Part shown: in pieces, positions 16,499 through 24,400 of the stretch
How the letters are laid out: each line of letters opens with the position of its first letter
Numbering within the stretch: position 1 is the stretch's first letter
NCBI RefSeq assembly: GCF_001514065.1
Contig: NZ_KQ948429.1
Span: forward strand, 553,157 to 617,156
Direction: 5' to 3'
Source of the DNA: Streptomyces antibioticus
GTDB lineage: Bacteria; Actinomycetota; Actinomycetes; Streptomycetales; Streptomycetaceae
Length of the DNA stretch: 64,000 nucleotides
Position numbers and translations under genes: made by a program
The notes under the pieces: generated by a model
The model's database searches: none
What the model saw: only the letters and a program-made list of their open reading frames with translations
Told to the model about the DNA's origin: nothing

Positions 16499-17629
16499 AT
16501 GGCAGATCTCCAGGACGAACTGCACACGACGACCGAGGTCGGCGCGCTCGTCGGCCTGCCCGACCCGTTCGGCGAGACGGTGGGGACGGCGGAGCCCTAC
16601 ACGCCCGTCTCCGACCCGGACACCGAGCCCCTGGAGCGGGCGCACGCCATCCTCGCCGCGCACCCCGTCGCCGACGGCTACAGCGGTTTGCCCTGGGCTC
16701 TGCGGCACCTTTCCTGGTTCGACCTCGAACTCGGCGAGAGCTCCGTCGACACCGACGTGCCCCGACTGCGCGAGGGCCACGTGGGCGCCCTGTTCTGGTC
16801 GCTGCACCTGCCCGAGAGCATCGGCGGCGACCGGGCCGTGGGCGCCACCCTGGAACAGCTGGACCTGGTGAAGACGGTCGTCGGGGCGCATCCGGAGGGA
16901 CTCCGTCTCGCCCACACCGCCGGCGAGACCGCCGACGTACGGCACTGCGGCCGCGTCGCCGTCCTGCTCGGCCCCGCCGGCGCGGCCGCCCTCGGCGACT
17001 CCCTCGGCATCCTGCGCTCGCTGCACGCCCTCGGCCTGCGCGTCCTCACCCTGTCCGGCGCCTCCTGGGCGAGCGAGGCGGGTCTCACCCGGTTCGGCGA
17101 GGAGGTGCTGCGCGAGATGAACCGGCTCGGCGTCCTCGCCGATCTGTCCGGCGCCTCCGCCGACACCGTCCGCCGCGCGCTCGCCGTCTCCAAGGCGCCG
17201 GTGCTGTGCAGCCGCTCCGCCGCCCGCGCCCTGCGCCCCCACCCCGCCAACCTCCCCGACGACCTGCTCGCCGAGCTGGGCGCCGCCAGGGGCCTGTGCA
17301 TGGTGCCGCTCACCGCCGAGCAGACCGGCCCGAACGTACGGGACGTCGCCGACCATCTCGACCACGTCCGCGCGGTCGCCGGACCGGAGTGCGTCGGTCT
17401 GTCGGGCACCTACGACGCCGGCACCGCCCACCCGCAGGACCTCGCCGACGCCTCCTGCTACCCCCACCTCGTCGCCGAACTCCTGCGCCGCGACTGGACC
17501 GAGTCCGACATCGCCCTGCTCACCTGGGGCAACGTCCAACGGGTCCTGCGCAGCGCGGACTTCACGGCCCGCGCCGCCCGGGAGCGACGCGAGCCGTCGA
17601 CGGCGAAGATCTCAGAGCTGGACGGGTAG
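16499..17629 (+). CDS. M19 dipeptidase-like protein lacking all metal ligands (probable pseudoenzyme)
   Basis: A 376-residue paralogue of the dipeptidase at 13703-14890. The fold is retained (PWALRH, FGEEVLREMNRLGVLADLS, DVADHLDHVRAVAG, LLTWGNVQRVL). Every metal ligand is replaced: His and Asp of DGHND become Tyr61 and Gly63 (DGYSG), the bridging Glu becomes Ala160 (GPAGAA), the two His become Gly218 (DLSGA) and Arg239 (CSRSA), and the Asp of GGDYDG becomes Thr304 (SGTYDA). The frame is intact with normal codon bias, so it is under selection rather than decaying. About 40 extra N-terminal residues are present. A binding or regulatory role is inferred. Its end overlaps the convergent VOC gene by 18 bases. 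Confidence 0.9.
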   Translation: MADLQDELHTTTEVGALVGLPDPFGETVGTAEPYTPVSDPDTEPLERAHAILAAHPVADGYSGLPWALRHLSWFDLELGESSVDTDVPRLREGHVGALFWSLHLPESIGGDRAVGATLEQLDLVKTVVGAHPEGLRLAHTAGETADVRHCGRVAVLLGPAGAAALGDSLGILRSLHALGLRVLTLSGASWASEAGLTRFGEEVLREMNRLGVLADLSGASADTVRRALAVSKAPVLCSRSAARALRPHPANLPDDLLAELGAARGLCMVPLTAEQTGPNVRDVADHLDHVRAVAGPECVGLSGTYDAGTAHPQDLADASCYPHLVAELLRRDWTESDIALLTWGNVQRVLRSADFTARAARERREPSTAKISELDG

Positions 17630-18019
17630 CCGCCGGTGCGGGTCGATCCGGCAGAGGCAGAAGGGATGCCCCGCCGGATCGGCGTACACCCGGAAGTTCT
17701 CCTTGTCCTCGGCGTGCAGCGGCCGCGCACCGAGCGCCAGCACCTTCCTCTCCGCCTCCTCGATCTCCTCCCATGTCGACCCCGCGTCGAAGTCGAGGTG
17801 GAACTGCTGCGAGTTGCGGTCCGCGCGCGGCCACTCCGGCGGGGTGTACCCCTCGGCCCGCTGGAAGCAGAGCCGGGGGCCGCCCGGCACATCGAGCACC
17901 ACCCACTCGGGATCGTCGTCCTGCACATGGCCGCCGAGCACCCCGGCGTAGAACCGGGCGAGCGCCCGCGCGTCGGGGCAGTCGAGGACGACGGAACGGA
18001 AGCGGGTCACGGCGGTCAT
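17612..18019 (-). CDS. VOC (glyoxalase/bleomycin resistance) family protein
   Basis: A 135-residue single VOC module: a beta-alpha-beta-beta-beta repeat starting FRSVVLDCPDARALARFYAGVLGG and ending VYADPAGHPFCLC. The ATG at 18019 follows GGGAGG. The family includes metal-dependent lyases, dioxygenases and drug-binding proteins; the substrate cannot be read from sequence. It lies 16 bases downstream of a second VOC gene with the same FYAxVLGG, SQQFHLD and ADPAGHPFCLC motifs, so the pair arose by tandem duplication. Confidence 0.88.
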   Translation of the reverse strand: MTAVTRFRSVVLDCPDARALARFYAGVLGGHVQDDDPEWVVLDVPGGPRLCFQRAEGYTPPEWPRADRNSQQFHLDFDAGSTWEEIEEAERKVLALGARPLHAEDKENFRVYADPAGHPFCLCRIDPHRRLPVQL

Positions 18020-18035
18020 GGGGATACCTCCCGGC

Positions 18036-18395
18036 TCAGCAGGCACAGAGGCAGAACGGGTGCCCCGCCGGGTCCGCGTACACACGCCAGGCGCGGGTGC
18101 GGTCCGCCGCGTCCAGGGTCTTCGCGCCGAGCGCCAGGACCTCCTTCTCGGCCGCGTCCAGGTCCTCCACGGTCAGGTCCAGATGGAACTGCTGCGAGTG
18201 GTCCGGAGACGGCCACCGCGGGGGTACGTGGTCGGCGGCGGCCTGGAACGCGAGCGCCTGTCCGCCGGGCACCTCCACGTCCACCCACTCCCCGTCCCCC
18301 TCCACCGTGCCGCCCAGCACCTCGGCGTAGAAACCGGCCAGTGCGCGGGGGTCGGGACAGTCCAGAACGACGACGCCCAGCTTGGCGAGAGCCAT
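18036..18395 (-). CDS. VOC family protein, tandem paralogue
   Basis: A 119-residue VOC protein beginning LGVVVLDCPDPRALAGFYAEVLGG and ending VYADPAGHPFCLCAC, with a GGAGG optimally placed before the ATG. It is first in a two-gene operon with the other VOC gene. It diverges from the CGNR regulator at 18480 across an 84-base region with repeated GGTAAC half-sites, so the CGNR protein may control the operon. Confidence 0.88.
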   Translation of the reverse strand: MALAKLGVVVLDCPDPRALAGFYAEVLGGTVEGDGEWVDVEVPGGQALAFQAAADHVPPRWPSPDHSQQFHLDLTVEDLDAAEKEVLALGAKTLDAADRTRAWRVYADPAGHPFCLCAC

Positions 18396-18408
18396 GACTT
18401 CCTCCGGT

Positions 18409-18470
18409 GTTACCTGTAGAAGCGGTCAACGAGTAACGCGGTTACCGCATACTCCCCCATAAGAGGTAAC
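18409..18470. promoter_or_regulatory. Clustered GGTAAC/GTTACC half-sites between VOC operon and CGNR gene
   Basis: The divergent region holds GTTACC (18409-18414), a GTAAC-GCG-GTTAC palindrome (18433-18445) and GGTAAC (18465-18470). Repetition in both orientations in so short a space suggests binding sites for a dimeric regulator. Which protein binds is unknown. Confidence 0.5.
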
Positions 18471-18479
18471 GTCGCAAGC

Positions 18480-18980
18480 ATGAGTGAGAGATCGGCCGCC
18501 CCCGGCAGCCTGGCGCTGGTCGAGTCCCTGGTGAACACGCTGGACATCGAGTCGGGCGCCGACGCCCTCGACACGGCGGACGGCCGGGCGAGCTTCGGGC
18601 TCACGGAGGCGGAGGTCCCCGAGGCGCGCGAGCTGCGGGAGTCGCTGCGCGCGGCGCTGCTCGCGCACGCGGGCCATCCGGCCCACGCCCCGGTCACGCC
18701 CCTCGGTGAGCTGCTGGCATCGGCCCCGCTGCGGGTGACGGTCGACCCGGCGGACGGCTCCGCAGCGCTCGGGGCCGCCGACGAGGGGCGCCTTCACTCC
18801 CGTATCGCCGAAGCCGTCGCGGCCGCCCTGATCGACGGCACCTGGCTGCGCCTCAAGGCCTGTGAGAGTGACACCTGCCACTGGGCGTACTACGACCGCA
18901 GCCCCGCCGGACGCGGCCGCTGGTGCTCGATGCAGGTGTGCGGGGCGCGCGCGAAGATGCGGCGCTACCGGGCCAAGTAG
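18480..18980 (+). CDS. ABATE/CGNR zinc-finger protein
   Basis: A 166-residue protein with an N-terminal ABATE (putative stress-induced regulator) domain: LVESLVNTLDIES, about 10-110. The C-terminal CGNR-type zinc finger has LKACESDTCHWAYYDRS and WCSMQVCGARAKMRRYR, with four cysteines as CxxxxC and CxxxC; the family's CGNR reads CGAR here. Such proteins are predicted transcription factors. The ATG has only a weak ribosome site, so a leaderless or near-leaderless transcript is possible. Confidence 0.85.
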   Translation: MSERSAAPGSLALVESLVNTLDIESGADALDTADGRASFGLTEAEVPEARELRESLRAALLAHAGHPAHAPVTPLGELLASAPLRVTVDPADGSAALGAADEGRLHSRIAEAVAAALIDGTWLRLKACESDTCHWAYYDRSPAGRGRWCSMQVCGARAKMRRYRAK

Positions 18981-19022
18981 TTCGCCGGATGCCGCACAGG
19001 CCGGTGGTGCAGAATGCAACCA

Positions 19023-19063
19023 GACGCCGGTTCGGCCGACTGAGCCTCGGCCGAACCGGCGTC
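19023..19063. terminator. Bidirectional intrinsic terminator
   Basis: A perfect 17-base stem (19023-19039 with 19047-19063) with a seven-base loop, between the convergent CGNR and UDP-glucose dehydrogenase genes. A TTCTT run follows on the plus strand. Confidence 0.88.
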
Positions 19064-19091
19064 GCCTTCTTGAGAAGGGATGCAGAAGGGA

Positions 19092-20435
19092 TCAGGCGGT
19101 GGGGCGTCCCATAGCCCGGTACGTCCACCCGGCCTTCCGCCACAGCACCGGGTCGAGGCTGTTGCGCCCGTCCAGGATCAGCCGTACCGCCGCGGCCTCG
19201 CCCAGCGCCGCCGGGTCCAGCTCGCGGAACTCCCGCCACTCCGTCAGATGCAGGACGACGTCGGCGCCGCGCACCGCCTCCACGGCGGAGTCGGCGTAGC
19301 CGAGGGTCGGGAAGACACGGCGGGCGTTCTCCATGCCCATCGGGTCGTAGACGGTCACCTGGCCGCCCTGGAGATGGATCTGCCCGGCCACGTTCAGCGC
19401 GGGCGAGTCCCGGACGTCGTCCGTGTCGGGCTTGAAGGTGGCACCGAGCACCGCGACCCGCTTGCCGAGGAACGGCCCGCCGCCCAGCGCCTCCCGCGCC
19501 AGCTCCACCATCTGCCCGCGCTGGCGCATGTTGATCGAGTCGATCTCGCGGAGGAAGGTCAGCGCCTGGTCCGCGCCCAGCTCACCGGCGCGCGCCATGA
19601 AGGCACGGATGTCCTTGGGCAGGCAGCCGCCGCCGAAGCCGATGCCGGCCCGTAGGAACTTCCGGCCGATCCGGTCGTCGTAGCCGATGGCCTCCGCCAG
19701 CTTGGCGACATCGCCGCCAGAGGCCTCGCACATCTCCGCCATCGCGTTGATGAAGGAGATCTTGGTGGCGAGGAAGGAGTTCGCCGAGGTCTTCACCAGC
19801 TCGGCGGTGGGGAAGTCGGTGACGACGAACGGCGTGCCCTCCGACATCGGCGTCGCGTACACCTCGCGCAGCAGCTTCTCGGCCCGCTCGCTGCGCACCC
19901 CGACCACGATCCGGTCCGGGTGCAGCGTGTCCTGCACGGCGAAGCCCTCCCGCAGGAACTCCGGGTTCCAGGCCAGCTCGGCGTCGGCCCCGGCGGGGGA
20001 GTGGTCCGCGAGGTAACGGGCCAGCCGGTCGGCGGAGCCGACGGGCACGGTGGACTTGCCGACGACGAGGGCGGGCCCGGTCAGGTGCGGCGCGAGGGAG
20101 GCGATCGCGGAATCGACGTACGACATGTCGCAGGCGTACTCGCCGTGCTTCTGCGGTGTGTTGATGCACAGGAAGTGGACATCGCCGAAGGCACCGACCT
20201 CGGCCCAGTCCTGGGTGAAGCGCAGCCGCCCGCTGGACCCCTCGATCCCGGCGACGTGCTTGCGCAGCAGCTCCTCCAGACCGGGCTCGAACATCGGGGC
20301 CTCGCCGCGCTGGAGCATGGCGATCTTCTCGGGTACGACGTCAAGGCCCAGCACCTCGAAACCGAGCTCGGCCATCGCCGCCGCGTGGGTGGCGCCGAGA
20401 TAGCCGGTGCCGATCACGGTGATCTTGAGGGCCAT
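19092..20435 (-). CDS. UDP-glucose 6-dehydrogenase
   Basis: A 447-residue NAD-dependent enzyme that oxidises UDP-glucose to UDP-glucuronate in two steps. A Rossmann motif (VIGTGYLGATHAAAMAE) opens the protein. The catalytic cysteine is Cys271 in GFGGGCLPKD. STVPVGS, WNPEFLREGFA and the C-terminal GATFKPDTDDVRDSPAL motif are family hallmarks. Length is typical. It stands alone between a terminator and a divergent acyl-CoA dehydrogenase. UDP-glucuronate would feed exopolysaccharide or wall polymer synthesis, fitting the envelope genes further on. UDP-ManNAc dehydrogenases share this fold, so the sugar is assigned by best resemblance. Confidence 0.88.
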   Translation of the reverse strand: MALKITVIGTGYLGATHAAAMAELGFEVLGLDVVPEKIAMLQRGEAPMFEPGLEELLRKHVAGIEGSSGRLRFTQDWAEVGAFGDVHFLCINTPQKHGEYACDMSYVDSAIASLAPHLTGPALVVGKSTVPVGSADRLARYLADHSPAGADAELAWNPEFLREGFAVQDTLHPDRIVVGVRSERAEKLLREVYATPMSEGTPFVVTDFPTAELVKTSANSFLATKISFINAMAEMCEASGGDVAKLAEAIGYDDRIGRKFLRAGIGFGGGCLPKDIRAFMARAGELGADQALTFLREIDSINMRQRGQMVELAREALGGGPFLGKRVAVLGATFKPDTDDVRDSPALNVAGQIHLQGGQVTVYDPMGMENARRVFPTLGYADSAVEAVRGADVVLHLTEWREFRELDPAALGEAAAVRLILDGRNSLDPVLWRKAGWTYRAMGRPTA

Positions 20436-20625
20436 GGATGCTCCAGAGGTGGACGGAGTTGGTGCGCTGCCCGAGCATAGTCGGGGCGTGACAGCGCCCC
20501 TCGTCGGGCAGCCTTTCCCCTGTCGCCAAGCTCACGTATCACTCCCGTGGGCGGGCCTCTAAAATTTGAGTTACTTAACGGTAATTAGCGTCGACCATCG
20601 CAGCGCACTGGGAGCGTGAGACACC

Positions 20626-21783
20626 TTGGCCGGATCGGCTGACTTCGACCTGTACCGCCCGTCCGAGGAGCACGACATGCTCAGGGACGCCATCCGCTCG
20701 CTGGCCGAGGCGAAGATCGCGCCGTACGCCGCCGCGGTGGACGAGGAGGCCCGCTTCCCGCGCGAGGCCCTCGAGGCGCTGGTCGCGAACGACCTGCACG
20801 CCGTCCACGTGCCCGAGGAGTACGGCGGCGCCGGTGCGGACGCGCTGGCCACGGTGATCGTGATCGAGGAGGTGGCGCGCGTCTGCGTCTCGTCCTCCCT
20901 GATCCCCGCGGTGAACAAGCTGGGCTCGCTCCCGGTGATCCTCTCCGGCTCCGAGGAGCTGAAGAAGAAGTACATGACCCCGCTCGCCAAGGGCGAGGGC
21001 ATGTTCTCCTACTGCCTCTCCGAGCCCGACGCGGGCTCCGACGCGGCCGGCATGAAGACCAAGGCGGTCCGCGACGGCGACCACTGGATCCTCAACGGCG
21101 TGAAGCGCTGGATCACCAACGCGGGCGAGTCCGAGTACTACACGGTGATGGCCGTGACGGACCCGGCGAAGCGCTCGAAGGGCATCTCGGCCTTCGTCGT
21201 CGAGAAGTCCGACGAGGGCGTCTCCTTCGGCGCCCCCGAGAAGAAGCTCGGCATCAAGGGCTCCCCGACCCGCGAGGTCTACCTCGACAACGTCCGCATC
21301 CCCGCCGACCGCATGATCGGCGAGGAGGGCACCGGCTTCGCCACGGCGATGAAGACCCTGGACCACACCCGCATCACCATCGCGGCCCAGGCCCTCGGCG
21401 TCGCCCAGGGCGCCCTCGACTACGCCAAGGGCTACGTCCAGGAGCGCAAGCAGTTCGGCAAGGCCATCGCCGACTTCCAGGGCATCCAGTTCATGCTCGC
21501 CGACATGGCCATGAAGATCGCCGCCGCCCGCGCCCTGACCTACCAGGCCGCGGCCGCCTCCGAGCGCGGCGACAAGGACCTCACCTTCCAGGGCGCGGCG
21601 GCCAAGTGCTTCGCCTCGGACGTGGCGATGGAGGTCACCACGGACGCGGTCCAGCTGCTGGGCGGCTACGGCTACACCCGTGACTACCCGGTGGAGCGCA
21701 TGATGCGCGACGCCAAGATCACACAGATCTACGAGGGCACGAACCAGGTCCAGCGCATCGTGATGGCGCGCAACCTGCCGTAA
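20626..21783 (+). CDS. Acyl-CoA dehydrogenase (FadE25-like)
   Basis: A 385-residue FAD flavoenzyme of fatty-acid or branched-chain acyl-CoA beta-oxidation. The family motifs CLSEPDAGSDAAGMKT and RKQFGKAIADFQ are present, as are LLGGYGYTRDYPVERMMRD and the catalytic Glu370 in QIYEGTNQVQR. The start appears to be TTG 20626 with GGAG 11 bases upstream; no better in-frame ATG precedes the conserved region. Mycobacterial FadE25 (Rv3274c) also lies next to purE/purK, so the position is conserved though here several genes intervene. Confidence 0.93.
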   Translation: MAGSADFDLYRPSEEHDMLRDAIRSLAEAKIAPYAAAVDEEARFPREALEALVANDLHAVHVPEEYGGAGADALATVIVIEEVARVCVSSSLIPAVNKLGSLPVILSGSEELKKKYMTPLAKGEGMFSYCLSEPDAGSDAAGMKTKAVRDGDHWILNGVKRWITNAGESEYYTVMAVTDPAKRSKGISAFVVEKSDEGVSFGAPEKKLGIKGSPTREVYLDNVRIPADRMIGEEGTGFATAMKTLDHTRITIAAQALGVAQGALDYAKGYVQERKQFGKAIADFQGIQFMLADMAMKIAAARALTYQAAAASERGDKDLTFQGAAAKCFASDVAMEVTTDAVQLLGGYGYTRDYPVERMMRDAKITQIYEGTNQVQRIVMARNLP

Positions 21784-21793
21784 CGGCTCATGA

Positions 21794-21829
21794 GGAAGGG
21801 GCGCCCGGTGGCATCCGGGCGCCCCTTCC
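21794..21829. terminator. Bidirectional intrinsic terminator
   Basis: A perfect 15-base stem (21794-21808 with 21815-21829) and six-base loop between the convergent acyl-CoA dehydrogenase and thioesterase stops. Confidence 0.88.
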
Positions 21830-21840
21830 CCATGTCCGGA

Positions 21841-22389
21841 TCAGTCCTCGAACCCCTCCGCCGCCCGCTTCTCCCGCAGCTCCATGATCGCGCGGCGTCG
21901 GGCCAGCCGGTGGGTGCGGCGGATCTGGGCCTCCTGGTTGCGGCGCTTGTCCTTCTCCGTCTCCGGGATCACCGGCGGCACCGCGCGGGGCTTGCCGTCG
22001 GCGTCGACCGCGGCGAAGACGAGATAGGCCGAGCCGACCTGGGTCGCCGGGTTCGACTCGTTCCAGCGCTCCGCCAGCACCCGCACCCCGACCTCCATCG
22101 AGGTCCGGCCGGTCCAGTTGACCTGGGCCTTCACATGGACGAGGTCGCCGACCCGGACCGGCTCCAGGAACACCATCTCGTCCATGGAGGCGGTCACCGC
22201 GGGCCCGCCGCTGTGCCGGCCGGCCACCGCGCCCGCCGCGTCGTCGACGAGCTTCATGATCACACCGCCGTGCACCGTGCCCAGAAGGTTGGTGTCGTTG
22301 TGGGTCATGATGTGGCTGAGGGTGGTGCGGGACGCCGACGTGGGCTTGCCGGGGATGTCGGACTCCGCTGCGGGGGCCTGGTCTGTCAT
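21841..22389 (-). CDS. Hotdog-fold acyl-CoA thioesterase
   Basis: A 182-residue thioesterase of the cytosolic/brown-fat type. LLGTVHGGVIMKLVDDAAGAVA carries the HGG and catalytic Asp of this group, and the VHVKAQVNWTGRTSMEVGVRV strand pair completes the fold. A basic helical C-terminal extension (residues about 145-182) is rich in Arg and Glu. The ATG at 22389 is preferred over an in-frame GTG nine bases earlier because the ribosome site overlaps that GTG. It would hydrolyse acyl-CoA; chain length is not predictable. Confidence 0.88.
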   Translation of the reverse strand: MTDQAPAAESDIPGKPTSASRTTLSHIMTHNDTNLLGTVHGGVIMKLVDDAAGAVAGRHSGGPAVTASMDEMVFLEPVRVGDLVHVKAQVNWTGRTSMEVGVRVLAERWNESNPATQVGSAYLVFAAVDADGKPRAVPPVIPETEKDKRRNQEAQIRRTHRLARRRAIMELREKRAAEGFED

Positions 22390-22508
22390 GCCCTCCACCT
22401 TATTCCGCAGCCTCAGGCGCGGACTTTGTGTTGGGTTCGCAACAGCAGTGCCCTGATTTTCCTACGACCCTTGTAAAGGGCACAGCCGTTCCCTGCACAC
22501 TGGGCCCC

Positions 22509-23801
22509 ATGAACGATTGGCCCGAGGCATGGTCCGACGAGAACCGCGGCAACCGCTACGGACGCGGCAGCGCGAGCGCACAGCCCGAAGGCGCCCGCGC
22601 CATGCGGCAGGTCCGCAGGCCCGCCTCGGGCGCGTACGGGGGCGGCCCCGGCCAGTCCGCGCCGCCCTACGGCGGCGGAGTGCCGCAGCAGCCCTCCTAC
22701 GGCGGCGGCTACACCGACGCCCCCGCCGGCGACGGGTACGACAGCGGCTACAACACCGGCCAGGTCTACGGCACCGGCGGCCCGGGCGGTCCAGGTGGCC
22801 GGAGCCGCGGCGAGCGGCCCGCGCCGAACTGGCGCCGCCGTATCAAGTGGACGGCGATCACCGTCGTGACCGTCCTCGTCGTGACGACGATCGGCACGTA
22901 CTTCTGGGCCGACTCCAAGCTCAACCGCGAGGTCGACCTGTCGAAGGTCATCGACCGGCCGGACTCGGGCGAGGGCACCAACTACCTGATCGTCGGCTCC
23001 GACAGCCGTGAGGGCATGTCCGCCGAGGAGAAGAAGAAGCTGCACACCGGGTCCGCCGAGGGCAAGCGCACGGACTCGATGATGATCCTGCACACCGGTG
23101 ACAACGGCGACACGCTGATCTCCCTGCCGCGTGACTCCAACGTGACGATCCCGCAGTTCAAGGGCTCGGAGTCCGGCAAGATCAGGGCGTCCCTGGGCGA
23201 GAACAAGCTGAACGCCGCGTACGCCATCGACGGTCCGACGCTCCTGGTGCGCACCATCGAGTACAACACCGGTCTGCACATCGACCACTACGTCGAGATC
23301 GGCTTCGCCGGCTTCGCCAACATCGTGGACGCGGTCGGCGGCGTCGACATCACCATCCCGAAGGGCGGCATGAAGGACACCAAGTCCGGCGCCGACTTCG
23401 AGGCGGGCAAGCAGACCCTGAACGGCGAGGAGGCCCTGGCCTTCGTCCGTACCCGGTACGCCCTCAAGCGTTCCGACCTGGACCGCACGAAGAACCAGCA
23501 GCAGTTCCTCTCGGCCCTCGCCAACAAGGTCGCGACCCCGTCGACCGTGCTCAACCCCTTCAAGCTCTACCCGACCATGAGCGCCGGCCTCGACACCCTC
23601 ATCGTCGACAAGGACATGGGCCTGTTCGACCTCGCGGACATGTTCTGGGCGATGAAGAGCGTCAACGGCGGCGACGGCAAGTCGATGAACATGCCGATCT
23701 CCGGCTCGGTCAACGGCAACCTCGTCTGGGACAAGGCGAAGGTGAAGACTCTGGTGGACGAGCTGAAGAACGACGAGAAGGTCACCGTCTCCGGCAACTG
23801 A
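22509..23801 (+). CDS. LytR-CpsA-Psr (LCP) family cell-wall glycopolymer ligase
   Basis: A 430-residue type II membrane protein. A cytosolic N-terminus of about 110 residues is low in complexity, with Gly/Tyr/Gln repeats. A single helix follows (WTAITVVTVLVVTTIGTYFW). The LCP domain has NYLIVGSDSRE, the diphosphate-binding SLPRDSNV, KLNAAYAIDGP, and EEALAFVRTRY. LCP enzymes transfer polyprenyl-linked polymers (teichoic or teichuronic acids, capsule) onto peptidoglycan. There is no LytR_C domain after the core. It is the only one of the six LCP genes in this window on the plus strand. Confidence 0.93.
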   Translation: MNDWPEAWSDENRGNRYGRGSASAQPEGARAMRQVRRPASGAYGGGPGQSAPPYGGGVPQQPSYGGGYTDAPAGDGYDSGYNTGQVYGTGGPGGPGGRSRGERPAPNWRRRIKWTAITVVTVLVVTTIGTYFWADSKLNREVDLSKVIDRPDSGEGTNYLIVGSDSREGMSAEEKKKLHTGSAEGKRTDSMMILHTGDNGDTLISLPRDSNVTIPQFKGSESGKIRASLGENKLNAAYAIDGPTLLVRTIEYNTGLHIDHYVEIGFAGFANIVDAVGGVDITIPKGGMKDTKSGADFEAGKQTLNGEEALAFVRTRYALKRSDLDRTKNQQQFLSALANKVATPSTVLNPFKLYPTMSAGLDTLIVDKDMGLFDLADMFWAMKSVNGGDGKSMNMPISGSVNGNLVWDKAKVKTLVDELKNDEKVTVSGN

Positions 23802-23811
23802 ACCGGCGCGA

Positions 23812-23841
23812 CTCAGGGGCACCCCTCGGGGTGCCCCTGAG
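23812..23841. terminator. Bidirectional intrinsic terminator
   Basis: A perfect 14-base stem (23812-23825 with 23828-23841) with a minimal loop, between the convergent LCP and Cys/Met-rich protein genes. Confidence 0.85.
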
Positions 23842-23860
23842 CCGTTTCAGGCCGCCGTGC

Positions 23861-24232
23861 TCACATCGTGGCGCCCGCCATGCTGCGGCACATCTCCGCG
23901 CAGCGGCGACACGCCTCCGCACAGCGCATCATCATCGGATCGTCCGGCATGGCCATACACGCCTCGGCGCACATGTCGCACGCCTTGGCGCACATCGCGC
24001 ACATCTCGGCCGACATCGGCGAGCGGCGCATCATCATGTCCGCGCACATGCGGGTCATCTCGGAGCAGTCCATGAGCGCGCGCATGACCTGCATCTGGGC
24101 CTGGCCGCCCATCTGCATGCAGGAGCTCATGGTCTCCTCGCACATGCTGTGGCAGGACATGCAGGCCTCGACGCAGTCCTGCATCTCCTTGCTCATGGCG
24201 GTCATTCCGGTCATTCCGGGCTTGGTGGTCAT
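23861..24232 (-). CDS. DUF326/Csp-like four-helix copper-binding protein, Cys- and Met-rich
   Basis: A 123-residue protein with 16 cysteines and about 30 methionines. The cysteines occur as repeated CxxxC/CxxC units on predicted helices (DCVEACMSCHSMC, MCAMCAKACDMCAEAC, RCAEACRRCAEMC). This is the pattern of Csp copper-storage proteins, whose four-helix core binds many Cu(I) ions; assignment is by resemblance. The ATG at 24232 follows GAGGAGGA. No signal peptide is visible, so storage would be cytosolic. It is monocistronic, ending at a terminator shared with the convergent LCP gene. Confidence 0.87.
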   Translation of the reverse strand: MTTKPGMTGMTAMSKEMQDCVEACMSCHSMCEETMSSCMQMGGQAQMQVMRALMDCSEMTRMCADMMMRRSPMSAEMCAMCAKACDMCAEACMAMPDDPMMMRCAEACRRCAEMCRSMAGATM

Positions 24233-24400
24233 GGCTCCTCCTCGGGGGGTGCGGAGCCCGGGACGGGCCCCGTGCGCTTCCGTCCTACGCCCGCCCACCG
24301 CCCGGCGCCATCGGGCGGACGGTAATAATCCGGAACGTAACCGACGCACACGCACGGTCTCCGCCATTTCACCCGGGCGACCCGGTCGCCGCCATAAGGG

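Noticed and set aside
16499-17629. Annotating this as a working membrane dipeptidase
   Set aside because: All metal ligands are substituted, so the family name alone would mislead.
16450-18330. Plus-strand 626-codon frame across the pseudo-dipeptidase and VOC genes
   Set aside because: Arg/Pro/Ala-rich with no domain; overlaps genes with clear homology on both strands.
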